Shown here piece by piece: positions 52,146 through 59,693 of a DNA stretch of 64,000 bases. The stretch is from Gaiellasilicea sp046594445. Its GTDB lineage: Bacteria > Actinomycetota > Thermoleophilia > Gaiellales > Gaiellaceae. The notes below the pieces were generated by a model. The model worked only from the letters and a program-made list of their open reading frames with translations. It ran no database searches and was not told the origin of the DNA. Location: positions 1 through 64,000 of the forward strand of contig JBKJSM010000018.1 in the NCBI GenBank assembly GCA_046594445.1, in the 5' to 3' direction. The stretch's first letter is position 1; each line of letters begins with the position of its first letter. The translations under genes were made by a program, and so were the position numbers.

Positions 52146-53144
52146 ATGAAGCTCGGACTCCAGCTCGGCTACGACGACCCGATCGGCGGGGTGGCGATGG
52201 CGCAGGAGGCCGACCGGATCGGCTTCCACTCCGTCTGGACGTCCGAGGCGTGGGGAGCCGACGCGGTGACGATGGCGAGCTGGATTGCAGCGACGACGAA
52301 GCAGATCGGAATCGGCACGGCGATCATGCAGATGCCCGCGCGCACGCCCACGATGACCGCGATGACGGTCGCGACGCTCGACCAGCTCTCCGGCGGACGC
52401 GTCCTCCTCGGCCTCGGCACGTCGGGGCCGCAGGTGGTCGAGGGGTGGCACGGCGTCGCCTGGGGAAAGCCGCTCGGCCGCACGCGCGAGTACGTCGAGA
52501 TCGTCCGCGCCGCGCTGCGCCGCGAGACCGTCGAGCACCACGGGCCGCACTACGACATCCCCTACTCCGGCGAGGACGCGACGGGGCTCGGAAAGCCGCT
52601 GAAGCTGATCCTGAAGCCGCTGCGCCGCGAGGTGCCGATCTACCTCGCTGCGATCGGCCCGAAGAACGTCGCCCTCACGGCCGAGATCGCCGACGGCTGG
52701 CTGCCGATCTTCTTCTCTCCGTACCGCTTCCGCGAGATCCACGGCCCCTCGCTCGAAGGCGCCTCCGAGGACTTCCAGATCGCGCCAATGTGCCCCGTCC
52801 TCGTCGGCGACGACGTCCAGCAGTGCCGCGACATGCTGAAACCGATGCTCGCGCTCTACATCGGCGGCATGGGCGCCCGCGGGAAGAATTTCTACAACTC
52901 GCTGACGCAGCGCTACGGCTTCGAGGAGGCCGCCGCCAAGATCCAGGATCTCTACCTCTCGGGCTCGAAGGGCGAGGCGGCGATGACCGTTCCCGACGAG
53001 CTGGTTGACGAGATAGCGCTCGTCGGCCCAAAGGAGCGGATCGCCGAGCGCCTCGAGGCCTGGCGCGAGGCAGGCGTCTCGACGCTGGTGATCCAGGTGC
53101 GCCAGAAGGAGGCGCTCGAGACGATGGCCGAGCTGCTGTTGTGA
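52146..53144 (+). CDS. LLM-class F420-dependent oxidoreductase
   Basis: 332 residues, luciferase-like barrel: LGLQLGYDDPIGGVAMAQEADRIGF, then ATLDQLSGGRVLLGLGTSGPQVVEGWHG, a combination typical of F420-dependent members (alkanal-monooxygenase-like and G6PD-like relatives). A short region YDIPYSGEDATGLGKPLKLI and VPIYLAAIGPKNVALTAEIADG follow the standard pattern. F420 use is inferred from the subgroup and from fbiC at 34.4 kb. The GTGA overlap with the kinase gene links it to the LvaAB-like pair, suggesting a redox step on the same substrate. Confidence 0.9.
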   Translation: MKLGLQLGYDDPIGGVAMAQEADRIGFHSVWTSEAWGADAVTMASWIAATTKQIGIGTAIMQMPARTPTMTAMTVATLDQLSGGRVLLGLGTSGPQVVEGWHGVAWGKPLGRTREYVEIVRAALRRETVEHHGPHYDIPYSGEDATGLGKPLKLILKPLRREVPIYLAAIGPKNVALTAEIADGWLPIFFSPYRFREIHGPSLEGASEDFQIAPMCPVLVGDDVQQCRDMLKPMLALYIGGMGARGKNFYNSLTQRYGFEEAAAKIQDLYLSGSKGEAAMTVPDELVDEIALVGPKERIAERLEAWREAGVSTLVIQVRQKEALETMAELLL

Positions 53145-54058
53145 AGGAGGCGTTCGCGGTCGCGCTCGATGCGCCGGTCGAGCGAGCGGTGCTGCTCGCA
53201 GGGGGAGCCTCGAAGGAGGCCTGGGCCGTCGACTCCGGTGGCCGCGAGCTGCTGATCCGGCGCGCCGCGGGCGGCGTCATCCACCAGGCGACGCTTTCGC
53301 TCGAGCAGGAGTTCGAGGTGCTGCGCGCCGCCCACGAGGCCGGTGTGAAGGTGCCCGAGCCGATCGCGTACCTCGGCGAGGTCGAGGGCCGCGAGGCGTT
53401 CGTGATGGAGCGGATCAAAGGTGAGACGATCGGCCGCCGGATCGTCAAACAGCCGCCCCCGGGGCTCGACGTCGAACTCGCCGAGGAGCTCGCGAAGATC
53501 CACGCGATCCCGCCGGGGCGCCTGCCGTTCCTGGAGACGGGCGACCAGGTCGAGCGCTTCTACGCCGAGCTCGACTCCGTCGGGGAGCCGCACCCCGCGA
53601 TCGAGCTTGGACTGCACTGGGTGCGGGAGCGCATGCAGGCTCCGGACGAGCTCGTCGTCGTCCACGGCGACTGGCGGATCGGCAACGTCGCAGTGGACGA
53701 GAACGGTCTCGTGGCCGTGCTCGACTGGGAGTTCGCGCATCTCGCCGACCCCGTCGAGGACCTTGCCTGGCCGCTCGTCCGGGCCTGGCGCTTCGGGGCC
53801 GACCACCTCCACCTCGGCGGGATCGGCGAGCTCGACCGCTACCTCGAGCGCTACGCCGAACTGACCGGCCGCGTAGTCACGCGCGAGGAGCTGCTCGTCT
53901 GGGAGGTGTTCGGGAACGTCAAGTGGGCCACGGGCTGCCTGACCCAGTCGCGCAGGCACCTGAACGGGCAGGAGAGGTCGGTCGAGCTGGCGGTGCTGGG
54001 CCGGCTTGCCGCCGAGATGGAGTACGAGTTGCTGGATCTGATCGAACATGCAGCATGA
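53141..54058 (+). CDS. Aminoglycoside-phosphotransferase-like acyl kinase (LvaA-type candidate)
   Basis: 305 residues of the protein-kinase-like fold. The catalytic loop is VVHGDWRIGNVAVDENG and the metal motif VLDWEFAHLADPVEDL, as in APH proteins; the N-terminus has a GGASKEAWAV nucleotide loop and the lysine region RELLIRRAAG. The subgroup is that of the ACAD10/11 kinase domain and LvaA, which phosphorylates the 4-hydroxyl of 4-hydroxyacyl-CoA. The following DUF6285 gene (11-nt overlap) is the usual LvaB partner, which strongly supports this over antibiotic resistance. Confidence 0.88.
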   Translation: MKEAFAVALDAPVERAVLLAGGASKEAWAVDSGGRELLIRRAAGGVIHQATLSLEQEFEVLRAAHEAGVKVPEPIAYLGEVEGREAFVMERIKGETIGRRIVKQPPPGLDVELAEELAKIHAIPPGRLPFLETGDQVERFYAELDSVGEPHPAIELGLHWVRERMQAPDELVVVHGDWRIGNVAVDENGLVAVLDWEFAHLADPVEDLAWPLVRAWRFGADHLHLGGIGELDRYLERYAELTGRVVTREELLVWEVFGNVKWATGCLTQSRRHLNGQERSVELAVLGRLAAEMEYELLDLIEHAA

Positions 54059-54353
54059 CCGGCCGAGCCCACAGGAGCTCGCCGAGGCAGTGCGCGAGTT
54101 CCTACAGGAGGAGATCCTTCCGATCGTCGACGACCACCGGCTGAAGTTCCGGACGATCGTCGCGATCAACGGCCTCGGAATCGCGGAGCGAGAGCTCTGG
54201 GCCACCTCCCCTCCCCGCGAGGAGGACTGGGAGCTGGCGCGGCGCATCCGCGCCGGCGACGTGCCCGAGAACGCGGTGGCGCTCTTGAAGGAGCAGGTGG
54301 CGCAGAAACTCCGCGTCTCAAACCCGCGCTGCCTGGCCAAGTACGAGCAGTGA
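54048..54353 (+). CDS. DUF6285 protein (LvaB-type candidate)
   Basis: 101 residues, all-helical: SPQELAEAVREFLQEEILP, HRLKFRTIVAINGLGIAERE and an end with VAQKLRVSNPRCLAKYE. This is the small protein that follows LvaA-type kinases; in the Pseudomonas levulinate pathway LvaB is required for kinase activity. The gene overlaps both the kinase (11 nt) and the phosphatase (4 nt), so the three are co-translated. Confidence 0.82.
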   Translation: MQHDRPSPQELAEAVREFLQEEILPIVDDHRLKFRTIVAINGLGIAERELWATSPPREEDWELARRIRAGDVPENAVALLKEQVAQKLRVSNPRCLAKYEQ

Positions 54354-55012
54354 GACGACGCCTGATCCTGATGCGGCACGGAGACGTGTCGTACGTGGAC
54401 GAGGCCGGCGCGCCGGTCAAGCCCGAGGACGTGCCGCTGACGCCTCGCGGCCGCCAGCAGGCGGCGGCCGCGCGCGAGGCGCTCGCGGAAGTCGACTTCG
54501 ACCTCGTGATCGCGAGCGACCTGCCGCGCACGCTCGAGACCGCGGAGCTCGTCGTGCCCGGTCGGGAGGTCGAGCTCTGGCCCGAGCTCGCGGAGTGGCG
54601 CGGGGGCCGGCTCGATGCGATTCCGCCCGAGGAGCTCGAGGCGGTCTTCGTCGGCGCGCTCCTCATCAAAGATGAGGCGCACCGCTTCCTCGGCGGCGAG
54701 TCGCTCGGCGAGGCGCTCAACCGCGTCCATCCCGCCCTCGAACGGCTCCTCGCGCGCGAATGGCACACGGCGCTCGCCGTCCTCCACGGCGGCGTCAACC
54801 GGATCGTCATCTCCTACGCGCTGTCCGGCGACCGCACCTACTTCGGCACTTTCGAGCAGGCGCCCGCGTGCATCAACGTTTTGGATCTGGGCGACGATGG
54901 CTGGATCGTGCGCACGGTCAACTACGTGCCTTACGACCCGCTGCACCCGGAGCGGACGACGACGATGGAGCACCTCTGGGAGCAGCTGCGTCCCTTCGTG
55001 GAGCGCGGCTAA
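54350..55012 (+). CDS. Histidine phosphatase family protein
   Basis: 220 residues. The RHG motif is LILMRHGDVSY near the N-terminus, with a second His in LAVLHGGVNRI and supporting Arg in SDLPRTLETAE. The GTG overlaps the DUF6285 stop (GTGA). Family members are phosphoglycerate-mutase-like phosphatases. In this setting it may remove phosphate from a phosphorylated acyl intermediate or its free acid, or control flux opposite to the kinase; this is inferred from linkage alone. Confidence 0.87.
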   Translation: MRRRLILMRHGDVSYVDEAGAPVKPEDVPLTPRGRQQAAAAREALAEVDFDLVIASDLPRTLETAELVVPGREVELWPELAEWRGGRLDAIPPEELEAVFVGALLIKDEAHRFLGGESLGEALNRVHPALERLLAREWHTALAVLHGGVNRIVISYALSGDRTYFGTFEQAPACINVLDLGDDGWIVRTVNYVPYDPLHPERTTTMEHLWEQLRPFVERG

Positions 55013-55018
55013 GCCGCT

Positions 55019-56569
55019 CTACGCAACCTCCACCTGGACCGTGTGGTGGCCGCTGGCCCCGTCTGGCGCCACGTCCGTCCGCTCGGCGGTTTGGGTCGCG
55101 CCGGTGCCGTCCGTCGCTCGGACGGCAATCACGTACTGGCCCGGTGCGGCGTCCCAGCTCACGAACCACTGACGCCAGGTGTCGTCGTTCAGCGACGCCG
55201 CGAGCGTCGCCTCCTGCCATGGGCCGTCGTCGACCCGCACCTCGACGCGCTCGATGCCGCGCGTCGGAGCCCAGGCGACGCCTGCGATCACCTCGCGTGA
55301 GGAAACGTCGATCCGGGACTGCGTCTTGATCGGCCCTTCCTTCGACCAACCGCGAGGAATCCAGTAGCCGTCGACCTCGTCGAAGCTCGTCAGCTCGATC
55401 GCCGCGAGCCACTTCGTCGCAGACACGTAGCCGTACAAGCCGGGCACCACCAGCCGAGCCGGAAAGCCGTGATCCGCCGGGAGCGGCTCACCGTTCATCG
55501 CCACCGCGACCATGGCATTCCTGCCGTCGAGGGCCACCTGGGTCGGGAAGCCGGCGGTGAAACCGTCCACCGATCGCCCGAGCACCTGGGTCGCATTCCG
55601 CCGTACGCCTGCTCTCTTCAGCAGGTCGGCCAGGAGCACGCCCTGCCAGCGAGCGTTCCCGACCAATCCTCCACCAACCTCGTTGGAGACGCAGGCCAGC
55701 GTCACATCCGCCTCGGTGTGGGGCATTCTCAGCAACTCGGCATAGGTGAGAGCGAACGGCCGGTCGACCATGCCCTTCACCTCCAGCGACCATTCGTCCG
55801 GATCGATCTGCGGAACGATCAGGGCGGTGTCGATCCGGTAGAACTCGTCGTTGCGGACGTACAGCGGCGTCAGCCCTGCGATGTCGAGGCTGGCGCCGGC
55901 AGGAGCCGCGGGTGCGCGACGTGCGGGACGCGGGATACGGATCGTCTGCCGGATCTCGTCGATGCGCTTGCCGGCCGCAAGCAGCCGCCCGCCGTAGGCG
56001 CCGGCGCCGGCCACGAGGATCGCGGCGGCCGCGACCCCGAGAAATCGTCGGCGGTCGGCACGTCCTCCACCCGCAGGGCTCTGCGTTTGCGGAACCAACG
56101 CGGGCGCCGCACTGGGCAACACGGCTCTGGGCGACGCGGCTCTGAGCAGCAACCACAGCGCGGCGCTGCCGGCTCCCGCGGCGATGAGCCCGGCCACGAC
56201 GGGGCCGGCTCCCTCCACCTGCGGGTCGGCGAGAGCGGCGGCGGCGGCGACTCCCACCATCGCGGTCAGCCCGGCAGCTCCGGCCGCGAACCGCCGCGCG
56301 CCGAGGATGCCGAGCGCTGCGCCGAGGAGCCCGGAGACGACGAGGATGTTGACGATCAGGAATGGCTTGTCCCAGCTTCCGAGCGTCGAGATCGTCGCCC
56401 TCTCGAGCCAGCCGGGCACGAGATCGATGACGACGTCTCCGACGGCGACGACGAAGGATCGGCCGCCCGACAGCAGACCCGCGACAAGCTCGGCGGCCCC
56501 GAGCGCCACCGCGACGGCAAGCAGCCCGGCCAGTGCGGCGTAGCGGCGCCCTATCTGTTCCGACTCCAT
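55019..56569 (-). CDS. Membrane-anchored sulfite-oxidase-like molybdopterin enzyme
   Basis: 516 residues. Residues 1-150 hold about four transmembrane helices; around residue 173 RADRRRFLGVAAAAILVAG forms a twin-arginine-like anchor in mid-chain. The catalytic part follows, with the molybdenum-ligand Cys in TLACVSNEVGG, the family-like MPHTEADVTL, HGFPARLVVPGLYGY and a C-terminal dimerisation domain of the Mo-co sulfite oxidase type (VEVRVDDGPWQEATL). It probably faces outside and oxidises sulfite or reduces an S- or N-oxide. TAGCGT lies 7 nt before the ATG. No neighbour explains its role. Confidence 0.88.
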   Translation of the reverse strand: MESEQIGRRYAALAGLLAVAVALGAAELVAGLLSGGRSFVVAVGDVVIDLVPGWLERATISTLGSWDKPFLIVNILVVSGLLGAALGILGARRFAAGAAGLTAMVGVAAAAALADPQVEGAGPVVAGLIAAGAGSAALWLLLRAASPRAVLPSAAPALVPQTQSPAGGGRADRRRFLGVAAAAILVAGAGAYGGRLLAAGKRIDEIRQTIRIPRPARRAPAAPAGASLDIAGLTPLYVRNDEFYRIDTALIVPQIDPDEWSLEVKGMVDRPFALTYAELLRMPHTEADVTLACVSNEVGGGLVGNARWQGVLLADLLKRAGVRRNATQVLGRSVDGFTAGFPTQVALDGRNAMVAVAMNGEPLPADHGFPARLVVPGLYGYVSATKWLAAIELTSFDEVDGYWIPRGWSKEGPIKTQSRIDVSSREVIAGVAWAPTRGIERVEVRVDDGPWQEATLAASLNDDTWRQWFVSWDAAPGQYVIAVRATDGTGATQTAERTDVAPDGASGHHTVQVEVA

Positions 56570-56576
56570 CGCGACA

Positions 56577-56582
56577 ACGCTA
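56577..56582 (-). promoter_or_regulatory. -10 box of the sulfite-oxidase-like gene
   Basis: Minus strand TAGCGT, 7 nt before the ATG at 56569; same leaderless-type spacing as other operon-first genes in the window. Confidence 0.4.
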
Positions 56583-56605
56583 GCCGGGGACGTATTGGCT
56601 GGAGA

Positions 56606-57316
56606 TTACGAGAGCAGACCGGTGAGCGCGTCGGCCTCCTGTGGCTGGAGGTGGGCGCCTCGGATCACTGTCCACTTGCGCATCCGCTCCTCGTCGAGGC
56701 CGGCCGCGGCGAAGGCGGCGAGGCGGGATTCCAGCACCTCCAGCCGGAGCCGGCACGGCAGCGGGTTCCAGAGGAAGGGTGGAACGTCGTACTCCGGCTC
56801 GCCGAGCATCGGCTTCGGGTCGATGGCGAGCCAGCCGCGCTCCGAGCGCAGGACGTTGTGGTGGTGGAAGTCGCCGTGGACGAGTGTGTCGCGGCCGACA
56901 TCGAGCGACGCGTAGAGCTGACGCGCGAGGTCGCCGAGGTCGCCTGCGGCGGACTCGAGCCAGCGAGGAACATGGTCGCCGATCCAGCGGAACGGTTCAC
57001 CGGCGGGCCGCCAGAGTCGCCGTGCGACGTCGACGGCGACCGCGACCGCCTCCGCCTCGGGCAGCGCCGACAGGTCGTCCCCGGGCCGTGCGCGCTCGAG
57101 CAGCAGCGCCCGCCGGGTTCGGTCGTGGCGTAGCAGCCGCACCGCGGCCTCGCCGTTCCAGAGCGCTAACGCTTCCGCTTCCTCCGCCGACTCGTCGTCC
57201 TCCGGCGGGACGATCTTGAGGACTGCATCGCCCGCGGGCGCGACGAGTGAGTGCCGAGAGAGCGCGAAGGGCTCGCCGAGCTCGACCCCCCACTCCCGCG
57301 CGACGGCGTCGATCAG
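56606..57316 (-). CDS. Aminoglycoside/hydroxyurea phosphotransferase-like kinase
   Basis: 236 residues if started at the CTG at 57316. Catalytic loop LVHGDFHHHNVLRSERG and metal Asp in LAIDPKPMLGEPEYDVPPF, the style of streptomycin 6-kinase and related proteins (APH(6)/StrN-like). The start is uncertain: no ATG, GTG or TTG lies near the N-terminus of the homologous part, the frame continues into the thiolase gene on the same strand, and a GGAG lies 8 nt before the CTG. The chain may therefore be slightly longer or use CTG. Actual substrate unknown; resistance should not be assumed. Confidence 0.75.
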   Translation of the reverse strand: MIDAVAREWGVELGEPFALSRHSLVAPAGDAVLKIVPPEDDESAEEAEALALWNGEAAVRLLRHDRTRRALLLERARPGDDLSALPEAEAVAVAVDVARRLWRPAGEPFRWIGDHVPRWLESAAGDLGDLARQLYASLDVGRDTLVHGDFHHHNVLRSERGWLAIDPKPMLGEPEYDVPPFLWNPLPCRLRLEVLESRLAAFAAAGLDEERMRKWTVIRGAHLQPQEADALTGLLS

Positions 57317-58473
57317 CGGAGGCGCTCCACGATCATCGCCATTCCCTGCCCACCGCCGACGCACATCGTCTCGAGCCCGATCGTGCCGTCCGTCGTCTCG
57401 AGGTCGTTCAGGAGCGTGCACATGATCCGGGCGCCGGTCATGCCGTAGGGGTGGCCGAGGGCGATCGCGCCGCCATGCGGGTTCAGCTTCTCTCCGAACG
57501 GGTCGACGCCGACCTCCCGGCAAACCGGGATCACCTGCGCGGCGAACGCCTCGTTCAGTTCCATCACGTCGACGTCCTCGATCGTCATTCCCGCGCGCGC
57601 GAGCGCCGCCTTCACCGCGTCGATCGGCCCGACGCCCATGAGCTCCGGGTCGAGCCCCGTGACGGACGAAGCAACGATCCGCGCCTTGGGCTTCAGCCCC
57701 AGCTCACGCGCGCGATCCTCGGACATGATCAGGAGCGCGGCGGCGCCGTCGTTCAGGGGGCACGAGTTGCCCGCGGTCACGCTCCCGTCCGGCTTGAACG
57801 CCGGCTGGAGTTCCTGCAGCTTCTCGAACGTCGAGGTCGGCCGCGGGCCGTCGTCTGCGGAGACGACGGTCCCGTCCTCCTTCACGTACGGCGTCAGCTC
57901 GCGCGCGAAGAAGCCGGACTCCTGCGCGGCGACGGCGCGCTCTTGCGAGCGCTGCGCGAAGCGGTCCATGTCGTCCCGGGAGACGTCGTAGCGCTCGGCA
58001 ACGTTCTCCGCGGTCAGGCCCATCGGGATGTAGACGTTGGCGATCGCGCCCTCGCCGACGAGCCGGGGGTGCAGCTCCTCGGAGTCCTTCGGGTAGCCGT
58101 CGACCTGCGAGATCGACTCGACCCCGGCGGCGACGTAGACGTCGCCCTCGCCGGCCTTGATCGCGTGGAACGCCATCCGGGCGGTCTGGAGCGAGGAGGC
58201 GCAGAACCGGTTGACCGTCGTGCCGGGGACGCTCTTCGGCAGCCCCGCGAGCAATGCGGCTCGGCGGCCGAGGTTCATGCCCTGCTTCTCCTGCGGGAAG
58301 CCGCAACCGACCATCACGTCGACGATCTCGGCGGGGTCGAGCCCCTCGGCCTGGCCGACGGCTTCCCTGATCGCGAACGCCAGCAAATCGTCCGGCCGCA
58401 CGTCCATCAGCGACCCCTTCCCGGCCCGGCCGATCGGGGTGCGGACGGCGCTGACGATCACTGCTTCGGGCAT
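57313..58473 (-). CDS. Acetyl-CoA acetyltransferase (thiolase)
   Basis: 386 residues. The nucleophile Cys is in TVNRFCASSLQTA (about residue 90), the second pair is HGGAIALGHPYGMTGAR (His) and ETMCVGGGQGMAM (Cys). ELNEAFAAQV precedes them as usual. It cleaves 3-ketoacyl-CoA to acetyl-CoA and a shortened acyl-CoA, or runs in reverse. AAGGAG lies 6 nt before the ATG; the gene follows an acyl-CoA dehydrogenase with an 10-nt gap and overlaps the kinase start. Confidence 0.94.
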   Translation of the reverse strand: MPEAVIVSAVRTPIGRAGKGSLMDVRPDDLLAFAIREAVGQAEGLDPAEIVDVMVGCGFPQEKQGMNLGRRAALLAGLPKSVPGTTVNRFCASSLQTARMAFHAIKAGEGDVYVAAGVESISQVDGYPKDSEELHPRLVGEGAIANVYIPMGLTAENVAERYDVSRDDMDRFAQRSQERAVAAQESGFFARELTPYVKEDGTVVSADDGPRPTSTFEKLQELQPAFKPDGSVTAGNSCPLNDGAAALLIMSEDRARELGLKPKARIVASSVTGLDPELMGVGPIDAVKAALARAGMTIEDVDVMELNEAFAAQVIPVCREVGVDPFGEKLNPHGGAIALGHPYGMTGARIMCTLLNDLETTDGTIGLETMCVGGGQGMAMIVERLR

Positions 58474-58483
58474 CGAACTCTCC

Positions 58484-59635
58484 TTAGGTGAAAGCGGATT
58501 CGCCAGTCAGGGCACGGCCGACGATCAGGGTCTGGATCTGGCTCGTGCCCTCGTACAGGGTGGTGACGCGAGCGTCGCGCAGGTACTTCGCGACAGGGTA
58601 TTCGTCCACGTAACCGTAGCCGCCGAGCACCTGCACGGCCGCGTTGGCCGCGCGCACGGACGCCTCGCTGGCGTACCACTTCGCCACCGCCGCTTCGACC
58701 GTGTACGGCTTGCCCGCGTCGGCGAGCGCCGCGGCGCGCCAGGTGAGGAGGCGGGCCGCGTCCGTCTCGACGTGCATCTCGGCGAGCAGCTGCTGGACGA
58801 GCTGGAACGCCGCGACCGGCTTGCCGAACGCGTCGCGCTCCTTGGCGTATGAGACAGACGCGTCGAGGCACCCCTGCGCGATCCCGACGCAGCCCGCCGC
58901 GAGGGAGATCCGCCCGTTGTCGAGCGCCGACATCGCCACCTTGAAGCCGTCTCCCTCCGGGCCCAGCATCGCCGTTCCCGGCACGCGGACGCCGTCGAGC
59001 GAGAGCTCGGCCGTGTCCTGGGCGCGCAGCCCGAGCTTCCCCTTCATCGGCCTCGCCTCGAAGCCGGGCGACGCGGTCGGGACGAGGAAGGCGCTGATCC
59101 CTCTCGGGCCGGCGCCACCGGTGCGGGCGAAGACGATCGCGGTCTCGGCCCAGGAGCCGAGCGTGATGAACACCTTCGAGCCCGTGAGCACGAACCCGTC
59201 GCCGTCGCGCTCCGCCCGGGTGGCAAGAGCGGCGGCGTCAGAGCCGCAGCTGGGCTCGGTGAGCGCGTAGCAGCCGAGACCCTCGCCACTGGCGAGCCTG
59301 GGCAGCAGCTCCCGCTTCTGCTCCTCGCTCCCCCACTTCGCCACCGTCTTGCCGTAGAGGCCGTTCGAGACCGAGACGATCCCTCGCACCGACGAGTCGG
59401 CGCGGCCGAGCTCCTCGCACAGCAACGTGTATGAGACGGAGTCGAGCCCGCCGCCGCCGAGCTCCTCCGGCAGTGCCGCCGCGAGGAAGCCGGCCTCGGC
59501 GAGCGTGCCGACGAGCGAGCGCGGCAGCTCCTCCGCCTCGTCCCAGCCGCGCGCGTGCGGCACGAGCTCGCGGTCGCAAAGCTCGCGGGCGCTGGCCCGG
59601 ATCAGCTCTTGCTCAGGTGTGAGTGAGAAGTCCAT
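58484..59635 (-). CDS. Acyl-CoA dehydrogenase
   Basis: 383 residues from the ATG at 59635 (MDFSLTPEQELIRASAREL). All domains are present: CYALTEPSCGSDAAAL, GSKVFITLGSWAE, QAYALERQ-like C-terminal helices (AKERDAFGKPVAAFQLVQQLLAEM) and the end TTLYEGTSQIQTLIVGRALTG, in which the catalytic Glu of short- and medium-chain enzymes (YEGTSQIQ) is kept. It is a conventional short/medium-chain acyl-CoA dehydrogenase, unlike the ACAD10/11-like one at 42.4 kb. It precedes the thiolase in one operon. Confidence 0.94.
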   Translation of the reverse strand: MDFSLTPEQELIRASARELCDRELVPHARGWDEAEELPRSLVGTLAEAGFLAAALPEELGGGGLDSVSYTLLCEELGRADSSVRGIVSVSNGLYGKTVAKWGSEEQKRELLPRLASGEGLGCYALTEPSCGSDAAALATRAERDGDGFVLTGSKVFITLGSWAETAIVFARTGGAGPRGISAFLVPTASPGFEARPMKGKLGLRAQDTAELSLDGVRVPGTAMLGPEGDGFKVAMSALDNGRISLAAGCVGIAQGCLDASVSYAKERDAFGKPVAAFQLVQQLLAEMHVETDAARLLTWRAAALADAGKPYTVEAAVAKWYASEASVRAANAAVQVLGGYGYVDEYPVAKYLRDARVTTLYEGTSQIQTLIVGRALTGESAFT

Positions 59636-59643
59636 GAGAACGA

Positions 59644-59669
59644 CGTGGGGGCCGTCTCCGGCCCCCACG
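59644..59669 (-). terminator. Hairpin between binding-protein and acyl-CoA dehydrogenase genes
   Basis: Perfect 11-bp stem CGTGGGGGCCG/CGGCCCCCACG with a 4-nt loop, 24 nt after the binding-protein stop and just before the dehydrogenase start. It probably terminates or attenuates transcription from the binding-protein gene. No T-tract. Confidence 0.6.
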
Positions 59670-59693
59670 ATCCTCTCACAGTGCCGCGTGGAG

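Noticed and set aside
53141..54058. Aminoglycoside resistance gene
   Set aside because: The kinase fold is shared, but coupling to DUF6285 and acyl-CoA genes indicates an acyl kinase of the LvaA/ACAD10-11 type.
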